Positions 16,711 to 24,422 of a DNA stretch of 64,000 bases are shown piece after piece. The notes beneath the pieces are model-generated. The model saw nothing but the letters and a program-made list of their open reading frames with translations, did not search any database and had not been told where the DNA came from. The stretch comes from Tateyamaria sp947503385. GTDB lineage: Bacteria > Pseudomonadota > Alphaproteobacteria > Rhodobacterales > Rhodobacteraceae. Position numbers and translations under genes: made by a program. The stretch spans positions 555,525-619,524 of the forward strand of contig NZ_JBNFZM010000003.1 of assembly GCF_051195235.1 (NCBI RefSeq), given 5' to 3'. Within the stretch, counting starts at the first letter, position 1. Each line of letters begins with the position of its first letter.

Positions 16711-17382
16711 ATGTCAGACAGACGCATTATGTGTTTCGGCGATTCCCTGACGTGGGGCTGGATCCCGGTAGAAGAAGGTTTGCCCACCACGAGATATCCG
16801 GCTGATGTACGCTGGACCGGCGTGATGCGGGCCAAGCTGGGAGACGGGTACACGATCATCGAAGAAGGCCTCAGTGCGCGTACAACGATGCTGAATGATC
16901 CGACGGACCCACGCCTTGATGGAAGCGCCTATCTGCCGTCGGCATTGGCAAGCCATTTGCCGCTGGATCTGGTGATCATCATGCTGGGCACCAATGACAC
17001 AAAGGCATATTTCCACCGAACGCCGTTTGAGATTGCGGCTGGCGTCTCAAAACTCGTTGGTCAGGTGCTTGGGTCTGCGGGCGGGGTCGGGACGACATAC
17101 CCTGCGCCAGAAGTGCTGATTGTCTCCCCGCCACCCCTGACACCGATGCCACATGCCTATTTCCAGTCATTGTTCGGCGGTGCGCATGAGAAATCGGCAG
17201 AGTTGGGAAAGCTGTATTCAGACTTGGCTGACTTCATGAAAGTGCATTTCCTGAACGCAGGTGATCACATTACGACCGATGGTGTTGATGGCATCCACTT
17301 TACGCCAGAAAACAACCGCGTTCTTGGCGAGTCTCTTGCATTGAAGGTTGCTGATATTCTGACAGTCAAGGTGGCGGCCTGA
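16711..17382 (+). CDS. SGNH/GDSL hydrolase (second of two)
   Basis: A 223-residue cytoplasmic esterase-like protein with FGDSLTWGW (nucleophile Ser), EEGLSARTTMLNDP (Gly), IIMLGTNDTKAYF (Asn) and DGIHFTPENN (Asp/His). It is clearly related to the SGNH protein on the other side of the ABC genes: both share EEGLS-RTT, LDLVI-MLGTND and the late HFLNAG/HFFDAG block. An AGAGGAAA ribosome-binding site precedes ATG at 16711. Placement directly behind the permeases suggests that it processes the imported ligand, for example by removing an acyl group (inference). Confidence 0.88.
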   Translation: MSDRRIMCFGDSLTWGWIPVEEGLPTTRYPADVRWTGVMRAKLGDGYTIIEEGLSARTTMLNDPTDPRLDGSAYLPSALASHLPLDLVIIMLGTNDTKAYFHRTPFEIAAGVSKLVGQVLGSAGGVGTTYPAPEVLIVSPPPLTPMPHAYFQSLFGGAHEKSAELGKLYSDLADFMKVHFLNAGDHITTDGVDGIHFTPENNRVLGESLALKVADILTVKVAA

Positions 17383-17493
17383 CCAAATCGCCGAAGCGAT
17401 CTGGCATTCGCTTTGCATCAGGCAAGATGCGCTTGCGCTGCCTCATACGCTTAAACCTAGGTACTTCCGCTGGCCAGTTGACTGGAGAATACC

Positions 17494-19098
17494 GTGTCGC
17501 AGACTGACGATATCTTTGATGTTTTTGTCATCGGAGGGGGCATCAACGGTGCTGGCATTTTCCGTGATGCGGCGGGACGTGGCTATCGCGTTGGCTTGGC
17601 AGAAATGAATGACCTTGCGTCGGCGACGTCATCGGCATCCACAAAGTTGTTCCATGGCGGGCTGCGGTACCTTGAGTATTTCGAGTTTGGATTGGTGCGC
17701 AAAGCCTTAGCAGAACGCGAAGTGCTGCTGGAGGCGATGCCGCATATCTCTTGGCCGATGCGCTTTGTCCTGCCGGTCCATTCGGACATGCGGTTCGAGA
17801 GCAATACGCCCACTTCTCGTCTCCTTGTCCGTGCCATGCCGTGGCTGCAAGGCCGTCGGCCGCGCTGGCTGATCCGCTTGGGGCTCTTTCTTTATGACCA
17901 ATTAGGTCGACGAAATCTGTTGCCTGCAACATCCTCGCTGGATCTTCGAACAGCTGTTGAAGGCGCGCCTCTAAATGACCAATACGAATTTGCATACGAG
18001 TATTCTGATTGTTGGGTGGAAGACAGTAGGCTGACCCTTTTGAATGTGCGCGACGCGGCAGACAAAGGCGGAACCGTTTTCGTGCGCACCAAGGTCATAT
18101 CTGTAGCCGCAAAGGATGGAATCTGGGAGATTAAGCTCCGGGACATCCAAGGCGGCACGCAGCTTTGCCGAGCCAAGATAATCGTCAACGCCGGCGGTCC
18201 CTGGGTCGAGGATGTTGCGCAAAATGTGATGCGTTTGAATGCAAGTGGCGGCATCAGGCTCGTACGGGGCAGTCATATTGTGACCCGAAAGCTTTTTGAT
18301 CATGACAAAAGTTACTTTCTTCAGGGAACAGATGGTCGGATCATGTTCGCCATCCCGTATGAAGAAGACTTTACTCTTATCGGCACGACAGACTGCGAGC
18401 ACGCAAATCCAAACGTTAGACCGACATGCAGCACCGCTGAAATCGACTATTTGATCGATTTCGTGAACCGATACTTCCGGAAAACGGTAACGCCAGCAGA
18501 CATTGTCTGGACATATTCCGGCGTCAGACCACAGTACGACGATGGCGCAGGCTCTGCCACGGCTGCCACACGCGACTACGTCATGAAACTTGACGTAAAT
18601 GGCAACGCCCCTGCCCTACATGTCTTTGGGGGCAAAATTACAACCTACCGGACATTGGCTGAAGAGGCGCTGATCAAGATCGACAAGGCGCTTGACCGGC
18701 ACACACGGCCTTGGACTGCCGCAGCCTGCCTGCCTGGAGGGGACTTCGCAGTTTCCAAGAGAGAAGAGTGGATTGAAAAACTGCGTGCGAGGCTGCCGTT
18801 CCTCGATGATTTCACAATCCGCAGACTGTTCCGTCAATATGGCACCCATTGCTGGGCGATCTTTGAGGATATCAAGACCAAAGAGCAGATGGGTATACCG
18901 TTCGGACACGGCGTTTTTGCGTGCGAAGTTGATTGGGCTGTAGCGAATGAGTGGGTACGATGCGCCGAGGATTTTCTTTGGCGGCGATCGAAGATGGGCC
19001 TGAGGTTCACGCCGTGCGAGGCTACTGCTCTTGATACCCACATTGTTGATGTCACAAAAAAGCAGCGAATGATGGATTCAGGCACATACCAAAGATAG
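17494..19098 (+). CDS. glpD: FAD-dependent glycerol-3-phosphate dehydrogenase (GlpD family)
   Basis: A 534-residue flavoprotein with a GTG start at 17494 behind a TGGAG site. The Rossmann motif VFVIGGGINGAGIFRDAAGR opens the protein. Further GlpD blocks are SSASTKLFHGGLRYLEYFEF, LPVHSDMRF, NAGGPWVEDVAQ, IPYEEDFTLIGTTD, WTYSGVRPQYDDG and GGKITTYRTLAEEAL, plus the C-terminal alpha-helical domain. It oxidises glycerol-3-phosphate, or by paralogy a related polyol phosphate such as erythritol phosphate (EryB is in the same family), and passes electrons to quinone at the membrane. Context with a polyol-type ABC importer makes the polyol alternative real. No kinase gene is present nearby. Confidence 0.9.
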   Translation: MSQTDDIFDVFVIGGGINGAGIFRDAAGRGYRVGLAEMNDLASATSSASTKLFHGGLRYLEYFEFGLVRKALAEREVLLEAMPHISWPMRFVLPVHSDMRFESNTPTSRLLVRAMPWLQGRRPRWLIRLGLFLYDQLGRRNLLPATSSLDLRTAVEGAPLNDQYEFAYEYSDCWVEDSRLTLLNVRDAADKGGTVFVRTKVISVAAKDGIWEIKLRDIQGGTQLCRAKIIVNAGGPWVEDVAQNVMRLNASGGIRLVRGSHIVTRKLFDHDKSYFLQGTDGRIMFAIPYEEDFTLIGTTDCEHANPNVRPTCSTAEIDYLIDFVNRYFRKTVTPADIVWTYSGVRPQYDDGAGSATAATRDYVMKLDVNGNAPALHVFGGKITTYRTLAEEALIKIDKALDRHTRPWTAAACLPGGDFAVSKREEWIEKLRARLPFLDDFTIRRLFRQYGTHCWAIFEDIKTKEQMGIPFGHGVFACEVDWAVANEWVRCAEDFLWRRSKMGLRFTPCEATALDTHIVDVTKKQRMMDSGTYQR

Positions 19099-19384
19099 GC
19101 CGACCAAAAATGACAGCCTGTTTTGCCGCAATTAAACAAGGCAGACATCATCGCGAGCGATCCTGTTTGATGCAAACCAGCGAGAAACAACCGTTCTCTG
19201 AGATCGTAAGCTTGACCTGTCGCGCTCTGACGCCGGCGCAGCTGTCCAATGTTGCGCGTCGGCTTGCTGACTCAACAGTCGGGACGCAGTGATTTCTAAC
19301 CGACCGCGTGTTTCACGGTTCAAAAAAACTGAGCGACCGTGTCTGATCTTTTTCGGCTGAAGGACGGGACATTAGCGCGTCTAA

Positions 19385-20218
19385 GGGTCAGGACTCATAG
19401 CCAGTAAATAACGAGTGCAGCAAAGGCGATTGCGGATAGGAAAACCTTCAGGCACCTGTCGTATCGGGTCGCCACACGCCGCCAGTCTTTCAACCTCCCA
19501 AACAGGATCTCGATCCGGTTGCGATGTTTGTAGCGGCGCTTGTCGTATTTTAGTGTTGTCTTGCGTTGCTTTCGACCTGGTATGCAGGGCGTATCTCTTT
19601 GTCTTGCAACGCTTCTCTGAACCATTTGGCGTCATATCCACGGGTACCGAGCAGCCAATCCACCTTTGGCAGGCTGCTGACCGACGCCCGTGCACCGATG
19701 CGGTCAACTGACCTGACCAGCCGTCACGAACGGGTTCAGCTAGCGTCCCTGGCTGTCGCGAACGGCGTGCAGTTTGGTATTCATGCCGCCCTTGGTCAGG
19801 CCAATCAGGCGTCAACGCCCCCCTTTTTCGACGTCCCAACTGGTCGCCGTGTGATGTGCCTTCAGATAGGTTGCGCCGATAATGACCATCGTCTGCTCAC
19901 CGTGATCAGCGGCAAGACCGGCCATCATCTGGGCAAAGATGCCCTTGTCGCTCCACCGTTTCCAACGGTTGTAAATCGCCTTGTGTGGATCATAGGCAAC
20001 GGGTGCGGCGCGCCATCGTAAGCCATTGCCATTGTTGAATATAGTCCCAGACAACACCCGCTTGTCACCGACGCGAGGCTTGCCATGGGACGTAGGGAAG
20101 AAGGGGGTAAGACGCGCCATCTGCGCGTCCGCAAGCCAAAAAAGATCAGACATATTCAGCAATTGGTTTTCGAGCCGTGGATCATGCCGATACACAGAAA
20201 ATCAATGGGTCATGACCC
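19385..20218 (-). mobile_element. Decayed IS5-family element, copy 1
   Basis: About 834 bases ending in GGGTCAGGACTCAT (left) and the reverse complement of GGGTCATGACCCATTG (right). The minus-strand transposase starts at 20153 (MSDLFWLADAQMARLTPFF) and reads through NRWKRWSDKGIFAQMMAGLA and ATYLKAHHTATSW. It is then broken by an in-frame TGA just before RLIGLTKGGMNTKLHAV, a TAG, a one-base insertion after GQVS and a one-base loss before CIPGRKQRKTTLKYDKRRYK. The normal ending KDWRRVATRYDRCLKVFLSA is still recognisable. It is inactive. A shorter relative lies at 29970-30587. Confidence 0.9.
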
Positions 20219-20223
20219 TAGTG

Positions 20224-21114
20224 TCACTCGACTGGCAAGATGCGTTTGAGGTACATCGCGATTGCACGGCGGTCCTCGACGGGCAACTGCGCCAGGTTTT
20301 CGATTACATCCGCCATGTGACCGCCTGCAGTGTCGTATTCTGGTGTAAAGCCAGACGTGAAATACTCGACGGTGTCGCTCACTGACCAATCGAACTTCGC
20401 CGGCGTGATATTGGGGACGTTTCCGGTGCCGGTCGGGTTGGGCGCGCCAGCCATCCAGCGCGCGCGATCAGGCCCGCCCAAGGCGTTGCGCGGCGTGTGG
20501 CATTCGCCGCAATGCCCCAAAGCTTCGGCGAGATAGCGCCCCCTGAGTTCTTCCTCCGACAGGTCGCCGTCCAAAACCCATTCCGGGTCATGGAATAACC
20601 ATTTCCAGCCACCAAGATTGCGCCGGATCGAAAATGGAAAACCGACGTCGTGGGGTTTGCTTGCCGTTTTGGTCGCCGGCAACGTCATCACAAACGCATA
20701 CAGCGAGACAATGTCCCCTGGCGTGGCACGGACGTAGGATGTGTAGGGAAATGCCGGGAAGTAATGTCGACCCTCAGGCGAAACACCATGATGCATCGCG
20801 TTGTACAGATTGATGGCAGACCACCCGCCGATGCCATGATCCGGGTCCGGCGAAATGTTCGGGGCGTAGAACGTTCCGAATTCGCTGGGAAAGGCACGCC
20901 CTCCTGCCATCACAAGCCGTGCGTCGTCTTCCGCGCCTTGCGCGGCATGACAAGACGCGCACCCCCCCGCGTGAAACACCAGCGCCCCCTGTGCAAGATT
21001 AGGCTGGAGTCCGGCCAACACCGACTCGTCTGAGGTGATTGGTCGGGTGATCCACCAGAAGACCACCGCCCCGGTGATCACAAGGGCGGCGAAGGATTTC
21101 AGCGCCAATCGCAC
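20224..21114 (-). CDS. Membrane-anchored diheme cytochrome c
   Basis: A 296-residue protein with an uncleaved-looking N-terminal hydrophobic segment (residues about 4-23, LALKSFAALVITGAVVFWWI) and two CXXCH heme sites: CASCH near residue 53 and CGECH near residue 203. Class I cytochrome features such as GGRAFPSEFGTFYAPNISPD and a Met near each domain end resemble the cytochrome subunits of periplasmic alcohol or aldehyde dehydrogenases. It abuts the cytochrome c556 gene upstream with no gap, so the two are one transcription unit. Its role is electron transfer in the periplasm; the partner enzyme is not in the window. The IS5 element begins 5 bases past its stop. Confidence 0.88.
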   Translation of the reverse strand: MRLALKSFAALVITGAVVFWWITRPITSDESVLAGLQPNLAQGALVFHAGGCASCHAAQGAEDDARLVMAGGRAFPSEFGTFYAPNISPDPDHGIGGWSAINLYNAMHHGVSPEGRHYFPAFPYTSYVRATPGDIVSLYAFVMTLPATKTASKPHDVGFPFSIRRNLGGWKWLFHDPEWVLDGDLSEEELRGRYLAEALGHCGECHTPRNALGGPDRARWMAGAPNPTGTGNVPNITPAKFDWSVSDTVEYFTSGFTPEYDTAGGHMADVIENLAQLPVEDRRAIAMYLKRILPVE

Positions 21115-21591
21115 CTAGTTCATGGGCTGGCGGTATACCTTGTGGCAGGCACCGCACGCGCCACCCAGAGCGCCAATGCTGGCTTGAACGCCTTCGAGCG
21201 ATCCGGCAGCTGTCTGCATCGCCGCAGCGGAATCTGCCAGTGCCGCAGACTTGGCCATCAAGTCGTCCCAATTGGCGGGATCCCAGGCGACCGGCAACGT
21301 GCGGGTCTCTTCACCCAGATCCTCGGTCGATGTGCCTGCAGGCCAGTAGGACATCTGCTTCATCGTGGCCAGCGCCACCAGATTGTCTGCGGCAGCCACG
21401 GCCTGGTCCGCATCATACTCCGCCTCACCTTTTGCCATACTGCCCAGAATGCCGAGGTTGTGCGCATAGAGTTGCATGTGCGCTTTGCGGGCCTTGACGG
21501 CAGGATTGCCACTGTGTCCGCCCGCAATTGCGATCGTTCCGGCGACAACCGCCCCTACGAGTCCCAAAATCACGCCCTTCTTTATGAGCAT
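21115..21591 (-). CDS. Cytochrome c556/c'-type protein
   Basis: A 158-residue periplasmic cytochrome. ATG at 21591 (MLIKKGVILGLVGAVVAG) is preferred over the ATG at 21597, because the GGGAGG site then has normal spacing. A signal peptide precedes HSGNPAVKARKAHMQLYAHN, and the mature part is a four-helix bundle with the C-terminal heme motif CGACHKVYRQP, as in cytochrome c'/c556. The heme-ligand His is in CGACH. It is the first gene of the pair with the diheme cytochrome and is divergent from a LysR gene, which may regulate both. Confidence 0.9.
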   Translation of the reverse strand: MLIKKGVILGLVGAVVAGTIAIAGGHSGNPAVKARKAHMQLYAHNLGILGSMAKGEAEYDADQAVAAADNLVALATMKQMSYWPAGTSTEDLGEETRTLPVAWDPANWDDLMAKSAALADSAAAMQTAAGSLEGVQASIGALGGACGACHKVYRQPMN

Positions 21592-21685
21592 TGTCATGCC
21601 TCCCTGAAAATAGCGTTGGTGGGTCTAGCCTACCTGTGTGAAAATCAATGAACAGTTGCCATTATTGCAAGGACGCCGTTAGAAA

Positions 21686-22603
21686 ATGCACAGGGAGAAT
21701 TGGGACGATCTGCGCTTTTTGCTCGCGGTCGCTGAGAACGGATCGGTGTCGGCTGCGGCACGGAAGTTGGGGGTCAACCACGCAACGGTCCTGCGCCGCA
21801 TTTCCGCCTTTGAAACCCGCCATGGGGGCGAAATCTTTGACCGCACACCACAAGGCTACGTGATCCCGGCGGATCGGCAAAAGGTGGTGGACGCCGCACG
21901 CGAGGTCGAGGCTGCGGTGTATTCACTTGAGCGGTTGATCGAAGGCGCGCAGGCGCCGCTGCGCGGAACCGTTCGTGTCACGTCCACCGATACGCTTTGC
22001 CACGGATTGCTGCCCAAGATGCTCTCCGGCTTGGCCCAAAAAGCAAGCGACCTCCGGTTCGAACTGATTTGCTCCAACACACATCTCGATCTCGGGCGGC
22101 TCGATGCAGACCTTGCCGTAAAACCTGCGATCGACCTACAGGATGGGCTCGTGGGTTCAATGGGCGCAAAGTTGGGTTTTGCCGTTTACGGCGACCGGAA
22201 CCTGCCGTGGCTTGGGATGCGTGGTGCGATTGCCCGCTCAAAGCCAGCCCAGTGGCTGATTGAGAAAGTGAGGGAGAAAGACTTTGTCTCAAAGGCGGAC
22301 AGCTTTCTCACATTGCGAGAGATGGTGGCCGCCGGAGTTGGAAAGTCTATTCTTCCATGCGTCCTCGGCGACGCAGATCCCCGACTGAACAAAATCGAAA
22401 ATGGTATGCCTGACATGTCAGTGGGGATTTGGGTGGCTTGCCATCCGGATATGGCAGACGTGCCGCGCATCCGCGCTGTGCGCAATCTCTTGCTAGATGA
22501 ACTGGCAAAGAGATCGGATGAGTTTCTCGGTGTGTCACTATTGCATAACAGCGAGCCCACCTACCCCACGCTGCCTGATGCCAAGCGACCAAAAATCAGC
22601 TAA
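21686..22603 (+). CDS. LysR-family regulator
   Basis: A 305-residue regulator with helix-turn-helix ENGSVSAAARKLGVNHATVL at residues about 17-36 and an effector domain beginning PLRGTVRVTSTDTLCHGLLP. The middle keeps ADLAVKPAIDLQDGLVG and ends with VAAGVGKSILPCVLGDADP, the usual late block. It starts 94 bases from the divergent cytochrome pair and probably controls it; the effector is unknown. The C-terminal 25 residues (HNSEPTYPTLPDAKRPKIS) extend past the family average. Confidence 0.87.
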   Translation: MHRENWDDLRFLLAVAENGSVSAAARKLGVNHATVLRRISAFETRHGGEIFDRTPQGYVIPADRQKVVDAAREVEAAVYSLERLIEGAQAPLRGTVRVTSTDTLCHGLLPKMLSGLAQKASDLRFELICSNTHLDLGRLDADLAVKPAIDLQDGLVGSMGAKLGFAVYGDRNLPWLGMRGAIARSKPAQWLIEKVREKDFVSKADSFLTLREMVAAGVGKSILPCVLGDADPRLNKIENGMPDMSVGIWVACHPDMADVPRIRAVRNLLLDELAKRSDEFLGVSLLHNSEPTYPTLPDAKRPKIS

Positions 22604-23426
22604 CCGTCGATTTGCGTTTACGTCGTCCGAAAGGAAAGCGGGCTGCAATCGCAGCATTCCTCGGCAGTGGTGAATATCTTTGATTGGACGCAACCCGTCC
22701 ACTCTGAGTTGCTGGAATGATACTGAAAATATTCTGCGCGTTACCTCTCAAATTGCTGCGCTAAACACTTTTGTGGGTTGTCTGCCCGCGTAGTCGTAAC
22801 TTGGACGCCGGTGTTTGCGACAGCCGCCTGCTTCGCTGGTAGCTCCCGCGACCACACGTTCCAAGCGTCAAACAGAATTACCGCGGGTACACAGTATAAG
22901 TCATTGGTTTAGATTAATATTAATCCACACCAGCATAGCCTGTTCAAGTACTGGATGCACCGTGTTGAACTCGAAGAACGCTGGGAAATATTCAGAAACA
23001 TCAGTTTGTTAGCAGTTTGGAAACATTGCCTTTATTGGCAACCTTTGAACCGTCTATCGGCTTACGGCTGCTCTGAAGCCACACCTACAAACGCTGCATT
23101 CGTACAATGAAGTGGTTGAAGAAAATACCAAGCGATCCGGCCCGGCGCCTTGTCAACTCTCAGAACGATACAGCAAGGTCTGCCGATACGATTGACGAAG
23201 AGCGCTTCAGGGCGACACGGCCCGCGAATGAAAGGCCATTCAGACCAGCGTTGGGAGTTTACTGGTCTATGCAGCCGCAAACAGTCGAAAAAGCAATTGG
23301 CATACCAGCCAATCGTCGTCCAACTCGCATACCCGACAGATCAGCGCCGTTTTGACATAGCGCAAGTTTCCCTCCCTGGAATCACAACATGGTGAAACCC
23401 GATCGTCGATTTAAGGACATTGGGTC
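22604..23426. other. Gene-poor interval, no supported gene
   Basis: About 820 bases between the LysR stop and the export operon. All frames here are short, overlap on both strands and show no family motif. Near 22640-22665 the sequence GCGGGCTGCAATCGCAGCATT matches the core of the intergenic repeat found three times near the right end of the window. A ribosome-binding site (AAGGAC) at about 23413 serves the next gene. Confidence 0.4.
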
Positions 23427-24422
23427 ATGGATAAACCAGTTGGCGCTATTCTGGCTGTGGTGGTGCTCTTGATTGGCGGAGGAGCTGCTTACTTCTTTGC
23501 CACTGATAACGTTAAAGACCTGCCAGAGGGTTTCGTCCAGGGAAATGGGCGGCTCGAGGCGGAGCAGGTTGAAATCGCTCCAACGCTTGCTGGACGTGTT
23601 GCCCGGGTCATGGTCGCGGAAGGCAGCCTCGTCAACACGGGGGACGTCCTTGTCGAAATGGATACGGACGAACTGGCGGCCGCACTCGACCGGGCAAAAG
23701 CGGAAGTCGCGCTAGCGCGCCAGGGCAAGGCGGAAGCGGAAGCCGTGGTTTTGCAGCGCCAGAGCGAAGAACGTCGCGCAAAACAGGAACTGGGGCGCGC
23801 GAGGGCATTATTGGCTGGTCAAAATATATCTGAGGCAATCTTTGAAGACCGTGAAACGGCACATCAAGTGGCGTCCGCCGTGCTGGGCGCTGCCACGGCA
23901 CGGGTCGCGACAGCCGACAGCCAGATTACCGCAGCAGAGGCCGATGAACGCCGGATTGCCTCGCAACTCGAGGACAGCACGCTTGTTGCACCGATGCAGG
24001 GCCGGATCCTCTACCGACTGGCAGAACCGGGCGAAGTCGTTGGTGCCGGTGAGCCGATCCTGACCCTTCTCAGCCTTGAAAACGTCTACATGGAGGTGTT
24101 CCTGCCCGCACGTGAGGCAGGGCTCTTGCCGATCGGGTCTGAGGCACGCATCGTTCTGGATGCATTGCCAGATTTCGCGATACCCGCAAATGTCAGTTTC
24201 GTCTCACCCGAGGCGCAATTCACACCAAAACAAGTTGAAACACTCAGCGAACGCGAACAACTGATGTTTCGCGTGCGCGTGCGCATCCCCGCCGATCTGG
24301 TCGCCGGCCGGATAGAGCATGTCAAAACCGGCTTGCGTGGTTATTCGGTCATCCGGCTCCTTCCTGATGCAACATGGTCCGATGCATTGGAGAGGCGTAT
24401 TCCGCAAGAGCTTTTCGAATGA
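23427..24422 (+). CDS. HlyD/YhiI-like membrane fusion protein
   Basis: A 331-residue periplasmic adaptor anchored by one N-terminal helix (IVIGG-like segment AILAVVVLLIGGGAAYFFA). It has the biotinyl-lipoyl halves (EIAPTLAGRVARVMVAEGSL and LVAPMQGRILYRLAEPGEVV) separated by an Ala/Glu/Arg-rich coiled coil at about residues 85-175, then a beta-barrel domain. It links an inner-membrane ABC exporter to an outer-membrane channel. Order and sizes of this and the next two genes match E. coli yhiI-rbbA-yhhJ. Its stop overlaps the start of the ABC gene (ATGA). Confidence 0.9.
   Translation: MDKPVGAILAVVVLLIGGGAAYFFATDNVKDLPEGFVQGNGRLEAEQVEIAPTLAGRVARVMVAEGSLVNTGDVLVEMDTDELAAALDRAKAEVALARQGKAEAEAVVLQRQSEERRAKQELGRARALLAGQNISEAIFEDRETAHQVASAVLGAATARVATADSQITAAEADERRIASQLEDSTLVAPMQGRILYRLAEPGEVVGAGEPILTLLSLENVYMEVFLPAREAGLLPIGSEARIVLDALPDFAIPANVSFVSPEAQFTPKQVETLSEREQLMFRVRVRIPADLVAGRIEHVKTGLRGYSVIRLLPDATWSDALERRIPQELFE

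Noticed and set aside
19110..19292. 60-codon ORF after the GlpD gene
   Set aside because: No ribosome-binding site or family motif; it lies between GlpD and an IS in apparently degraded sequence.
19818..19828. A5G6 run in the IS5 transposase as a programmed frameshift site
   Set aside because: The coding frame before and after the run is the same, so slippage would not restore the protein; the TGA replaces a Gly codon.
19381..19839. 152-codon minus-strand frame inside IS5 copy 1
   Set aside because: It is the wrong frame of the transposase; the true product motifs (RLIGLTKGG, YDKRRYK) are in other frames.
22815..23395. Several overlapping ORFs of 60-80 codons in the gap before the export operon
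   Set aside because: They overlap on both strands, lack ribosome-binding sites and show no recognisable protein pattern.
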